A stretch of DNA of 31,394 bases from Nemertoderma westbladi (GCA_032718475.1 JAUCBJ010008249.1:1-31394); one strand, 5' to 3'; shown: positions 1 through 9,177, counted from the stretch's first letter. Notes: a model not told the origin generated them from the letters alone. Numbers and translations are program-made.

Positions 1-1
1 C

Positions 2-613
2 AATGGAGATGAGATGAAATGGTTACCTTTCAATGAATATTACAAAGATAGCATACAGAACTCTGTACTATCTAACGGAGAGAAACTTAGATTCCTCATC
101 AAGTGCTTGGAAGGACCTCCCAAGTTAATGGCGTTAAAGTTTATTGGACATCCGGATGGATTAAGACAAGTTTGGGATACATTAAACATCAGGTATGGTA
201 ATAGGACTAACATAGCTAGGTATTTATATGCGAAATTAATGGCGCCCCGAAAGTTTCTTAGCAGCGGGATTATAGAATTTTCCGATGAGATTCAGGAGAT
301 CTGTAGACAGCTAGATTGGTTAGGTAAGTCTCATGAATACCAGAACTCTATGGTTGTAGGAGCCTTAGCATCTACTTTACCAAAGGGTGGAGTAGGTACA
401 CGCTGGGACAAGAAAGTGTTATATATGATGGAACAACAACAACGAGACCCTACCATGGCTGATCTCATGTCCTTCTTAGATAGTGAAGTAAAATTACAAC
501 TCATAAAGCAGTTCAGAGAGAAAACATCGGAAAATAAGGTAAGTGGGAAACCCGTTTCTAGGAGAAGGGTAACACCAGTGTGTTATACATCTGTTATATA
601 CATACTGTTATAG
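2..613 (+). pseudogene. BEL/Pao-type Gag fragment, 5' end outside window
   Basis: The frame is open from base 2, so the ORF enters from the left of the window; the first ATG inside is at 14. The protein resembles the central capsid-like part of BEL/Pao Gag (DUF1759 type). It is a helical region with an LRFLIKCLEGPPK block, then a WDTLNIRYGN block, then a FLDSEVKLQL segment where these proteins usually end the domain. Gag would form the particle that packages element RNA. The frame closes at 613 soon after a change of composition. An acidic reading frame (YSEEDESDT) continues from 609 in another frame, so the end is probably a frameshift or an intron boundary. No protease or RT follows, so this is a remnant or a gag-only copy. 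Its last part is duplicated at 25290-25588. Confidence 0.7.
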
Positions 614-752
614 TGAGGAAGATGAATCTGATACTATTTTACCAAATATTTTTGCTACCATTAATGCTCATTGTTGTTCCTGAACAACATTCATTAAAAA
701 TATTCAAATAATAAAAAAAATTAATTTTTTGGCATTAATGTGTTCTTTTAGA
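454..752 (+). repeat. 299-bp direct repeat, copy 1 (Gag C-terminal part and flank)
   Basis: This segment matches 25290-25588 without gaps. By eye I see three substitutions (in cagTtcag, gtgGgaaa and aatgtGttc). It starts at the catggctgatc of the Gag fragment and ends at cttttaga, after which the two loci are unrelated. Confidence 0.9.
539..751 (+). other. possible intron in the Gag gene (AAG|GTAAGT ... CTTTTAG)
   Basis: A consensus 5' splice site AAG|GTAAGT lies at 536-544 and a pyrimidine-preceded AG at 750-751. The same pair is kept in the second copy at 25375-25587. An alternative nearer acceptor is the TATAG at 609-613. This is motif evidence only; the ORF also reads through the donor for 25 codons. 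Confidence 0.3.
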
Positions 753-1737
753 CTGTTTTCAGTTTATCTAACCTAAAAAAAATTTTTCTAAACCATTAAA
801 AATAATTCGAGCAGCAAAGGGTTAAGGGAAAGGACTCATAAAGGAGATAATTTATCTCCCTGAGCAATAATGTTCAGTTTACTTTATATGCAATGTAGAT
901 TATAGATTATATTTGTACCGTATTGCTTATACACATGTATAATGGGCTACACAGAGTATACAACAACTACCACCATTGATAGATAACGAATAAATATGTC
1001 TCAGAGATCTCTGTAACTACGGTGATGTCCTTAGAGTAGAGTAGTTAGTCTTCTAGCAAATCAACAGCGCCTGTTGCATTTTAAAACAGTGACAAAAGTC
1101 TCATTTTCCCTCTCATAACAAATTCCAGAATAGCATTCTCCTCTATGTTCGTTATATCGGTCAATCTAGAAACAAAACAATAAACCCAATTGTTATCACA
1201 ATCCTATCACATATAATATTTAATAATATATTACAGTATATTATACTATAATCACTGTAATTCCTAATTCATATATCTAATAATATATTAATAATACTTT
1301 TATAAATACTGCTGCAGTTCTATTTACTGTAGTTGGAAAAGTAATTCTCTAAAGCAGATTAATTCTAGGGCGACATTAATTTCATCGTAATTAATAATAA
1401 TGAATCTCTATTAAGAACATTCAGCTCGTAGTAGTTTGTTATTACAAACTGTACAGTATCCTATTGAGGTTAATTAATCTATCGGGGCTTCTATATAGAC
1501 CTACTGTACTAACCTCCGAGCAGCAGGTATTCCACTGAAACCTTATCTCATGAAGTGACTCCTGAAATGTGCGCATAGCTTCTCGCGTCTTGAGGAATCC
1601 GTCAGACTCGGACTTCGCTACATCCGTCAGAACTGACTTTGTTCCCTGTGTACCACATGTGTACCAATAATTAACCTCCAAACATTTTTGTTACAGAATT
1701 CACAAACAGAAAATAGAAAATTTACAGAATACAAGAG
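753..1737. other. AT-rich DNA without a recognisable gene
   Basis: The stretch is AT-rich with short AT tracts (for example around 1200-1310). The longest ORF here (79 codons, minus strand, 1442-1681) has no recognisable composition or motif. I see no RNA gene or repeat of note. Confidence 0.6.
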
Positions 1738-1837
1738 GAAACACGCATGGACAAAGTAGAACAGACCCCAGTACAACGCAAACTAGGCGAACACAGAAAT
1801 TAAAATCAGCACCAAAAAATAGCACACAATACATTAC
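1738..1837 (+). repeat. 100-bp direct repeat, copy 1
   Basis: It starts gaaacacgcatggacaaag and ends acattac, and it recurs at 2217-2316 with only a few differences near the end. The two copies are 479 bp apart, start to start. This could be a very small LTR-like pair (TRIM) or a local duplication; I see no gene between them. Confidence 0.85.
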
Positions 1838-2216
1838 CCGACAGACTGAGAGACCGACCGACGGACGGTCGTTGATATTGCGGTCCCTAGCTAAACGAGG
1901 ATGTTTATATTTCGTGGATGGTTGGTGCCGCCTGTCAATGTTTACAGATAATAATGCATAATATCACATGTATTCACAAAAATTCACTGGAATATCACAA
2001 AACCCTGCAAACACGTGGCAATTCACACTGTTTCAATACGAATGCTACTGTAGTGCTAGTGAATTTAGTAGTGAATTTAGTGGTGAATTTTAGTGACCAG
2101 ACGGGGTGCAGCATCTCTGCCTTTCATCCATGCATGATCCATAAATGAGTACAAGTTTCCTTTGGGGAGCAGAATACTGGGGGGACCGCACGGGAAATAA
2201 GGTGCTAAGACTTTGT
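1838..2216 (+). other. non-coding interval between two 100-bp direct repeats
   Basis: It holds a short internal repeat (gtagtgaattta, about 2045-2090) and an accgaccgacggacggtcg stretch near 1850, but no gene. If the flanking copies are tiny LTRs, this would be the internal region of a TRIM-like element. Confidence 0.5.
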
Positions 2217-2316
2217 GAAACACGCATGGACAAAGTAGAACAGACCCCAGTACAACGCAAACTAGGCGAACACAGAAATTAAAATCAGCACCAAAAAATA
2301 ACACACATTACATTAC
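2217..2316 (+). repeat. 100-bp direct repeat, copy 2
   Basis: Second copy of the 1738-1837 repeat, in the same orientation. Confidence 0.85.
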
Positions 2317-2460
2317 AGATATAAAACCCAAAAATGACGAAAATAACGAAAAAGACGAAATGATCAACGAAAATATCGAATTTATCAAACAATCTGCAAA
2401 ATCTCGCTTTCCAGTACGATAGGTATTATTGGAAGGCACACTTTACATTTTTTAATTAAT

Positions 2461-2465
2461 AAAAT
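2461..2465. repeat. target-site duplication AAAAT, left
   Basis: AAAAT directly precedes the left LTR. The same five bases follow the right LTR at 16299-16303, as expected for a 5-bp BEL/Pao target duplication. Confidence 0.9.
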
Positions 2466-2971
2466 TGTGACGGGATCAGAGGATCCCGACCGGATGATTT
2501 GTGTTACGCGTAACCGCACGATTGAGAAAAGATAGTTTGTTGTTGTTACCTTTGATGTTGATATAAACGGTAATATAGTTAACTGAATATAATAGCACAG
2601 TTGTCCAGAATGTGTGACTGAGATAACTGAAAGGGGCACAACCGGTAATATATATTCACCTCTACTCTACTTGTGGCCTTGCTACCTAGCGGATGCTTTT
2701 CCCTTGTCCCTGATTGGCCAATAACCTAATTCTCGGCTCCAACCTCTGTGGGAGTGTTCCCCCCCCCCCCCCCCCCCCCGCTGCTGTCACTTTCCCTCTC
2801 CAAGAGGTTTGACCTATAACCTCTTTTGTGTGGCTCTTTGGGGCCGTGTGTTGTCCCCGTTATTGGGGTGGTACGAGGTTGATTGTGATTAACCTCGTAC
2901 TCCCCAATATTGCTTAAAACGCCACTTCCCAACTTTATTGGGTTGGTGGAGCGGAATTGAATCCGCTCACA
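2466..2971 (-). repeat. 3' LTR of the BEL/Pao element
   Basis: 506 bp, starting TGTGACGGG and ending CCGCTCACA on the + strand. It carries about 70 bp (near 2630-2700) that are missing from the other LTR, and a 21-base C run (2759-2779). Two hairpins are shared with the other LTR: CGGGATC-agag-GATCCCG beside the terminus, and a perfect 10-bp stem GTACGAGGTT/AACCTCGTAC at 2871-2900. By eye the LTRs differ at roughly a dozen substitutions, so the insertion is not recent. Confidence 0.93.
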
Positions 2972-2980
2972 CTCCCCCCT
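2972..2980 (-). promoter_or_regulatory. polypurine tract AGGGGGGAG
   Basis: On the element strand AGGGGGGAG ends exactly where the 3' LTR starts (TGTGAGCGG). This is the expected plus-strand primer site and it fixes the orientation of the element. Confidence 0.85.
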
Positions 2981-3009
2981 ATGCTATCTTCCCGGTGAGA
3001 AGATAGCAT
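2981..3009 (-). other. stem-loop beside the polypurine tract
   Basis: A perfect 11-bp stem (ATGCTATCTTC / GAAGATAGCAT) with a 7-base loop directly abuts the polypurine tract. It is nested in a looser long inverted repeat: the last 20 bases of the LTR (2950-2969, gcggaattgaatccgctca) are nearly complementary to 3016-3036. Confidence 0.8.
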
Positions 3010-3039
3010 CACCTATGAGTGCGCTTCAATTCCGCTGGA

Positions 3040-3211
3040 ACCCGATCTACTATCGGGTGTGGGGTGGACTCCTCTTTCTTGGAGTCGGCTTTCCAGGCCG
3101 CTCCCTATGGGTATGATATAAACTACCCTCTCTTGGTGCAACTTCACCTATGTTGCACCAAGACATCTGGCGTCTCGGTTCGAGACAATTGTGGATTTCT
3201 CTCACACAATT
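3040..3211 (-). other. chain of five stem-loops in the element's 3' region
   Basis: Consecutive inverted repeats: ACCCGAT/ATCGGGT (3040-3058, 5-base loop), GACTCC/GGAGTC (3067-3086), TCTTGGTGCAAC/GTTGCACCAAGA (3131-3163, 12 perfect pairs, 9-base loop), GTCTCG/CGAGAC (3172-3186, 3-base loop) and AATTGTG/CACAATT (3187-3211). With the stem at 2981-3009 this makes six in about 230 bp. They lie in the untranslated part of the element RNA just before the polypurine tract. Packaging, RNA stability or transport signals are possible roles; that is inference. Confidence 0.75.
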
Positions 3212-3681
3212 TTATCCCCACTCCACTCTAACTGACTCTAATTCTCGGACCTCTTCGTCCCTCATTCTGCCTCTTACTCCCCCCCCCCCCCACCCCCCCC
3301 CCCCACACTTGAATTGCACTCGCCTTCTCTCCACGCGTTCTATACTCAACCCTTGTCTACTTTTAACCCATTCACTCCTGACGAGCCTCACCCTCCCCTT
3401 CCGTGCCATCGCACTTAAGAAGTGTCAAGTGTGTAGTGCTACGTCTAGTCTCCCGTCCTCCTGTCATAGTCAATTGGCCCCCAGTCCCAGTAGCTAATTG
3501 GAAAAAGGTTAGATGACTATAGTACTTACTTTGGTTATATTGGTTATATGATTATATTCTATTCTAATGATTATTACATACGTAGATACTAATTGCACTT
3601 TTAATTAAATTTGCACTTAGGAGTTCGTATTACTTCACATGTGGTGCCTTCCAGGCATCCCCACATCTCCCCCTTCAAGTT
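3212..3681 (-). other. 3' untranslated region of the element
   Basis: No coding frame is convincing. It contains two C runs (about 3279-3305 on the + strand) and another hairpin-like element around 3637-3665 (ATGTGG...CCACAT with an inner TGCC/GGCA). Confidence 0.6.
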
Positions 3682-5253
3682 CTAGTTCGCTCCTCCTGAC
3701 TTTGGGAACCATCTCAATTCCTTCCCTCTGTCGTCCTCCTCTCTCGGTCGCTTCCTGGTCGTCGCCGCTCCCTTGTTCTTGTCCCCTTTAAGGTTCCTGA
3801 TCCTTGCCGTCACTTCCCTGCTGATTCCCGTCGTGGACTCCTTGGGCGCTGGTGTTATTAGCTCCCGGTATCGCTTCGCGGGTGGCCCCTCCGAATGGCC
3901 CTGTTGCTTCCCCCTAGTGGCGTCCCATAGGATCACCTTCATGGCCCGACGGCACATGCTCCGCCAAGAAATCTCTGAACTCTCCCCGGTTCTCTGGCGT
4001 CCACCTGTCTAAATACCTCTGTGTATTTATCACTCCGGCATACGACGCCGCCGTTGACACTTCCTGATAAGTAAACGGAAGTCTCCGTTTGATGATTTCC
4101 AGGTGGGCCTCCTGGTTAATATTAAAGAAGCCCCACCGGAATTCCTGGGCCTTCATCCGCTGCCGCGTCATGGCGCCGACATCGGCCCACTCCTCGAAGA
4201 TCTTAAACTTCTCCTCCTCGTCCATCCAGTCGCACTGGCGTCCGTAGTGCCCCCGGAAGTTGCACTTAGAACACGGTTGTGCAACCGTGGACACGCCCCC
4301 ATCCTATGACTCGACTCGCGGCAGTAGAGGCAGCTCGTCCCCCTTTGGAATCGGTACAAGCAGCTCCTTTCCTGGTGAGTTTGCCTCCCGCAGTAATCGC
4401 AGCCGAGTACCAATGCCTCCCGCCCCACGTCGTCTTTCGTCCCAAGCGATCTCCTCGGTCTATGGAGTCGCTGGTAAGCGAACTTCTGGACGTTAGCGTC
4501 CCTGTCCATGTCTATCTCCTCGTCTCGCCTGGGCATCGTCTCTCCGAATACTACCCGTGGTGCCGATCCCGGTTGCTCGCCCAACCTGATGGTGCTCCCC
4601 GTGAAATCCATTGCCGGTTCCTCATGCACCCAGGCCCGCTTGCCGGGTCTATCCCAGAAGGCCCTCGCCCCGCTGGCCGTCACCACTCTCCCGCCAACCC
4701 AGTCCGTGTCTGAGTGGCCGATTCTCCCGATGGGTGGCATCTCTCCGAACTCGTCGTCATCCTCGTCCTCCTCTGGGAGTGGCTCCAAACCCGGTTACCC
4801 GGTGGACCCACTGTGTCCCTTCCCACCTTGGCTCTCGCCCGTGACTCTCCATCCTTCCAGTTCCCCTGGCCTTCTCTCTGCGAAATCGCCCTCGGCAGCC
4901 CGCTGGTATGGGCGTCGTCTGCAATCCCGATGTCGACTGTTTCGCTGATCCTACCATCTACCCCAATTCTTCGCCCCTGATGTCCAGTGTAGATCGTCCA
5001 AGGCCGCCTGTTCCTCGAACACGTAGCCCTCTCCTCTAGCATCCGCCTCCCTTTCTTCTGCCTCCCTCCTTTCTCATCTAGCGATTTCTTCCAATCGCTT
5101 CGCCTCTCGTCTATCCGCCTCTAGCTGCTCCCACCTTTGATATGGTGTATCCACCTCCCTGTCTACTAGATATCGGCAGTTATAGTATATCGACTCGCCC
5201 TTCAGCCCCGGGTGGTCTACCAGACCCTCGAAAGCCACTTTGAAGGCTCTTCT
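3682..5253 (-). pseudogene. accessory protein, C-terminal part with three CCHC zinc knuckles
   Basis: This continues the exonuclease-like frame after a TAG at 5256-5254 (reading RRAFKVAFEGLVDHPG) and then an in-frame TGA near 5080. An E/R-rich, probably coiled-coil stretch follows. Further frame changes divide the rest into open pieces at 4788-4168, 4294-3914 and 3957-3682. Three knuckles of the C-x2-C-x4-H-x4-C type stand close together: CDYCGRQTHQERSC and CLYCRESSHRMGAC in one frame, and CSKCNFRGHYGRQC just after a frameshift near 4290. Such knuckles bind single-stranded nucleic acid in retroelement Gag proteins. An acidic EEDEDDDEFGE patch precedes them and a basic RKRPREED patch lies near the end, stop at 3682. 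Since Gag already has its own CCHC, this is a second nucleic-acid-binding module on the same element. Confidence 0.65.
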
Positions 5254-6252
5254 CTAGTTCAGGGGTGATCCCGATAGCAGAAATGCCGTTGGTTCTCTTT
5301 CGATAACCTCGGTCATGAATAGGTTTAGCAAACCTATCATTATCCAGTCCTCCTGCAGGATATATCGCTTCTGATATATCTTTATCGCCCCTCTCCGGAA
5401 TTGATACACCTCTTGCTTCCCCAGTCTCGCTCCCCACTTCAGCGAGTTCGCCAACTCCGCTCCGTACTCCTCCCTGAATTTACCCCAGTCCATTGGTTTG
5501 TGGCATACGAGCCCCATTAGCTGGCCCATCGCCACCGCTCCACAATGGCCCGTGTTCTCTACTAGTCCCAACCCGGCTGGCGCTGTCATAGCCATGTAGA
5601 CCGTTTGCATGTCCAGGAGGTTGGGGGTCTCCGGACCGATGATTCTCTCCGCATCGTCGCGGATCGCCGATCCCACCTTTATCGTCGACTTCTCTCTTAC
5701 TAGGCTCTGCACCGCCCTTGGCAACCGGTTTAACTTCGGCCCGTTCTTCTTCCCATACGTCCCCAGATCGAACAGGAATATATCCCCATTTGGCGCGGCC
5801 AAATGCAGGAGTATGGTTCTGGCCGACCCCGCCGACCCTCTTCTCGAACCTTCCTCGTCTTCCACGGTCCCCTCGTCGTCTAGGACCATGTACCCTCCCC
5901 TGCTGACGGACTCTACGAACCTCTTCCAGTCCTTTTTCGGTGGTTCCTTTGGATACTTCGGTATCCCGAACTTCGCCTCGTCTCCCTCTACCACGTAGTG
6001 GAAATGCTCGAAGATCGCGTTGTCTAGCGTCGGCGTCCCGTAGGTCCTGACCAGCCGCTTCTCGTGCACCTCCCTGAAATGGTCCTGGAGCGCTCGCGCT
6101 TTGTGACCCTTCTCCAACCGCTCGTAGTATCCCCTCGTCTTCTCTTCCGGATGCCTTTCGGTGAAATCCACCAGTATCTCCTTTCCTCCCAACTCCGCCT
6201 TTCTCTTTCTATCAAGTTTCTCCGCCTTTTTCGAACTCTCCCGATCGCTCAC
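5254..6252 (-). CDS. accessory ORF with DEDD-type 3'-5' exonuclease-like domain
   Basis: 332 codons, open from just after a TAG. The first codon is GTG and the first in-frame ATG is only at codon 122, so a normal start is missing. After a basic N-terminus comes YMVLDDEG (D125-x-E127, motif I). Next is ILLHLAAPNGDIFLFDLG, the usual strand after motif I in RNase D/WRN-type exonucleases. Then comes IKVGSAIRDD (K192-V-G-x-x-I-x-x-D200, motif II), and finally YILQED (Y297, D302) as a possible motif III; the family normally has Y-x3-D, here it is Y-x4-D. These enzymes remove nucleotides from 3' ends with two metal ions held by D, E, D, D. Spacings of 75 and 102 residues are longer than in WRN. The frame ends in TAG but coding-like sequence continues, so the stop is probably a mutation. 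I know of no BEL/Pao element with such a gene. The domain call is motif-based and moderate. Confidence 0.6.
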   Translation of the reverse strand: MSDRESSKKAEKLDRKRKAELGGKEILVDFTERHPEEKTRGYYERLEKGHKARALQDHFREVHEKRLVRTYGTPTLDNAIFEHFHYVVEGDEAKFGIPKYPKEPPKKDWKRFVESVSRGGYMVLDDEGTVEDEEGSRRGSAGSARTILLHLAAPNGDIFLFDLGTYGKKNGPKLNRLPRAVQSLVREKSTIKVGSAIRDDAERIIGPETPNLLDMQTVYMAMTAPAGLGLVENTGHCGAVAMGQLMGLVCHKPMDWGKFREEYGAELANSLKWGARLGKQEVYQFRRGAIKIYQKRYILQEDWIMIGLLNLFMTEVIEREPTAFLLSGSPLN

Positions 6253-6303
6253 CTATAAGGTGGTGCCTTACCAAGGCGCAATATAAGTGAGTGATGTAGT
6301 TAG
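6253..6303 (-). promoter_or_regulatory. candidate 3' splice site and branch point before the accessory ORF
   Basis: On the element strand CACCTTATAG| directly precedes the accessory frame (AG at 6254-6253). A CCTAAC branch-point-like motif lies about 46 bases upstream (6304-6299). As the ORF has no ATG before codon 122, splicing from an upstream exon that supplies the start codon would explain its position. A GGTAAGG donor-like motif also occurs between the two. Inference from motifs. Confidence 0.4.
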
Positions 6304-6719
6304 GATGGTCTGTACGGTCCGATAATGGCCTATCTCTCTCTGAACGCTAGGTTATTGCCGAATTTTCCTACTTTTATTTCCTAAAGTGCCAAATTTCCTA
6401 AATTCGCTAATTTTGTCGGTTACTTTAATTATGTTCTAGAATATCCTGCCTACTGTTACCATAATTTGTCTAATTTTGATTTTAATATTTATTTTATCCT
6501 ACAACTGTGCTATCAGTATCTATTAATGGATTATTTATTCTTTTAATCCATATTCTGGCCTACTCTATGGGCTGTGCAGTACAGTAGTATGTCTCGTGTG
6601 GCCTACACGATCTGTCCTGCTGGACCCACGTGCCCCCCTCTCACTACTCACGACTAACTCTACTAGCTTTTACTAGCACACTAACTCTTACTAATTCTTC
6701 TTCTAACAGTACTACATGT
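6304..6719 (-). other. untranslated spacer between pol and accessory ORF
   Basis: AT-rich, with no open frame of note on either strand. If the accessory gene is spliced, this is the 3' part of the intron. Confidence 0.5.
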
Positions 6720-7250
6720 ACCCTCTTACTAACTCTTCTACTAACGGTACTACACGTACCCTCTTACTAACTCTTCTACTAACGGTACTACGTACCCTCT
6801 TACTAACTAACTCCACTAACTCGTACTAACGGTACTACGTACCCTCTTACTAACTAACTCCATTAACTCTTACTAATGGTACTATGTACCCTCTTACTAA
6901 CTAACTCCACTAACTCTTACTAACGGTACTACATACCCTCTTACTAACTAACTCCACTAACTCTTACTAACGGTACTACGTACCCTCTTACTAACTAACT
7001 CCACTAACTCTTACTAACGCTACTACGTACCCTCTTACTAACTAACTTCACTAACTCTTACTAATGGTACTACATACCCTCTTACTAACTAACTTTACTA
7101 ACGGTACTATGTACCCTCTTAGTAACTAACTCCACTAACTCTTACTAACGGTACTACGTACCCTCTTACTAACTAACTCCAATAACTCTTACTAACGGTA
7201 CTACATACCCTCTTACTAACTAACTTCACTAACTTCTATCTGCCTACTTA
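6720..7250 (-). repeat. 47-bp minisatellite, about 11 units
   Basis: GGTAC-type anchors recur at 6784, 6831, 6878, 6925, 6972, 7019, 7066, 7103, 7150 and 7197, a 47-bp step except for one unit shortened by 10 bp; shorter 38-bp forms lead in. Each unit contains the dyad GGTAC-TAC-GTACC plus ACTAACTAACTCC and CTCTTACTAAC. The length is not a multiple of three and the frames are closed, so it is non-coding. It lies between pol and the accessory gene. Confidence 0.9.
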
Positions 7251-7409
7251 CTTACTACGTACCTACTATGTACTATTACTTTCCTTTCTCTTACTCTCTT
7301 TCTCTATTATTTTATTATTTTATTTTATTATTTTTTTTATATTTGTGTGGGAAGGGCGTCTCGCCCTCAATCCCACCCCCCCTCAGTCCAACACTTGGAC
7401 GACTAAACA
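7251..7409 (-). other. A-rich spacer after pol
   Basis: On the element strand an A-rich stretch (7310-7340) follows the pol stop, with a short G run (GAGGGGGGG) near 7380. No gene. Confidence 0.5.
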
Positions 7410-7727
7410 CTAAGGTGCGCCCTCTAATAGGCAACACTTCCCTACAGCCCTCATGTAGGTCTTCCTATCTTTCGCTCCTATCTTAACCCCTATCCGCACT
7501 TCCACCGATCGGACTCTTCCATCCTCATCGGAGTAAGTGTCCCCGACTCTTGCTAATCTCCACTGATTGTTGATAATGGTGTCGTCCGTGACGATCACCA
7601 AATCACCCTTCTTTAACTCCCTAGTGGTATTTCTCCACTTGCTCCTCCTATGAAACGTGGGTAGGTATTCCTCAACCCACCTCCTCCAGTACTCTGCGCT
7701 TAACGCCTTAGCGACTTTCCAACTCTG
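7410..7727 (-). CDS. BEL/Pao Pol C-terminal domain (DUF5641-like)
   Basis: 106 codons, open from just after a TAA at 7730-7728 and ending in TAG at 7410. It reads SWKVAKALSAEYWRRW, then RRSKWR, then LKKGDLVIVTDD and NNQWRLARVGDTYSDEDGRVR, which is the well-known tail of BEL/Pao integrases (W...W..EYL..L..R.KW; GDLVLV.D...P...W.LGRV). The domain follows the integrase core and probably binds DNA. It ends shortly after VEVR...TYMRAVGKCCLL, as is usual, so this is the natural end of pol. It lies in a different frame from the integrase core upstream. Confidence 0.8.
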   Translation of the reverse strand, partial: QSWKVAKALSAEYWRRWVEEYLPTFHRRSKWRNTTRELKKGDLVIVTDDTIINNQWRLARVGDTYSDEDGRVRSVEVRIGVKIGAKDRKTYMRAVGKCCLLEGAP

Positions 7728-7737
7728 TTAGGAGTGT

Positions 7738-9177
7738 ATGTCGTCTGGATCTACACCCCGCATGTCGATGGTCGCTGGCCTCTCCATTAGAAAGTGACTG
7801 GGTGTCAGCACATCTAATAATTCTGGGTCGTCATTTTCTGGGTATAGCTATATTTTCTGCTATTAAGGATACCCTTGCACTTTGCTAGTACCGTCCTTAG
7901 TACATCCTCTGTCACCATGTGGGTGTTCATCAACTTCGTCATCAGACACTTGGAACTACCCACGAGTCTCTTGACGCATCCTAAAGTATGCGGAGCATAC
8001 GGTGTCCTCCTCTCCTACTTCACCTGTCGTCTTCTCATGGCTGCCCTGACTTCCTCTCCTTCCAGGTTGTCCAAGGCCTCTGCCAGCTCGTTCTCCACCC
8101 CCACAAAGTTGGTTCCATAAAGGAGTATATCACTGCGATCATCCCACCTTTGCAGTCTCTGAACCTCTCTAGGGCATTGATGAATGCCGATGCGGTTGCG
8201 TCTTGGGCGTGTTCTATTCCTACCGCCTGCGTGTTGTTACATATGAAGATGATGCCATAGCGCTTCTCCGTGTGCCACATCACCCTGATCTTTATCGGCC
8301 CGAACATATCTACACCGCAGTGCGTGAATGGCGGGTCGTGCTGTCTCACCCTGCTGGCCGGTAATGGCGCCATCTCCTGTACGGCCCGCTCCTTCCTCAT
8401 CCGGCGGCAGGTCTGGCACTGCCCCACTACCGCCTTCACCTTCTTTCTTAGCTGTGTGATCCAGAAGGTCCTCCGGATCTCCGTGAGGGTCTGGTTGGTG
8501 CCCCCGTGCAATATCGACTTGTGGGAGTCCCAAATGATCTGGTGGACTATCGGCAATCTATTTGGGATGATGATGGGTTTTGGTGGGATAATGAGGCTGT
8601 TGTTACTTAGCACTCTAGAGTTCATTACTAGGATCCCATCGTTATTGAGTTGTGGCGACAGCGTGATGAGCTCGCTGTCCCAACGAAGATGTTGTTGTTT
8701 ACTGATGCGCTCCACTTCGTCGCCGTAGTACCTTTTCTGTTCGTAGCGAATCACGGCCCTCGCCGCTCCCTCCAGATCGATGTTTGGTTTCCTCTTGGCG
8801 TCCCTGCCAATTCTCTTGAGGAAATCCCCGAAGGCTCTCCAATACGCCACCAACTTCTTGGTCTTGTACCAACTTGAGCTGTAGCTGAGGAGTTTATCCA
8901 TCGGGTTATCGCATGGTTCTTCTGATTTTGGTTGCACCTCCCTGATCTCCCTTGCCATTTGACTATATATCTCTTCACCTTCTGAGTCTCCTCCCTCTTC
9001 CTCTAGTGCTACTTCCTCTGAGTCCGGGTCCACCTTCTTCATCGGTGGCCAGGCCATCTTATCGTTCAGGAATTGTGGCCCATGCTGCCACAATACTTCC
9101 TTCTTCAAGAAAGTGTGGCGCGCCACGCCCCTCGATAACAAGTCCGAGGGTTCTTGTCCGTTGGACAGTAGTGCCAC
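7738..9177 (-). pseudogene. integrase (zinc finger and catalytic core), frameshifted
   Basis: The open part 9177-8035 first finishes the RNase H domain (EPSDLLSRGVARHTFL, the NPADLxSRG motif). It then has an HHCC finger (HQIIWDSH...HGG...CQTCRR) and the start of the catalytic core with GVDMFGP, which holds the first Asp. A frame change near 8130 leads to LLYGTNFVGVENEL, where the family has SDNGTNFVG; the second catalytic Asp is therefore lost. Further on, a frame reading TPYAPHTLGCVKRLVGSSK shows the third motif with Lys where the catalytic Glu (WER) is expected, then TEDVLRTVLAKCKGILNSR. Stops in the next stretch (about 7860-7820) precede the C-terminal domain. The integrase would join the element to host DNA; this copy lacks two of the three catalytic acids. 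Confidence 0.8.

Noticed and set aside
1442-1681. 79-codon minus-strand ORF
   Set aside because: No motif, chance length, no neighbours that support it.
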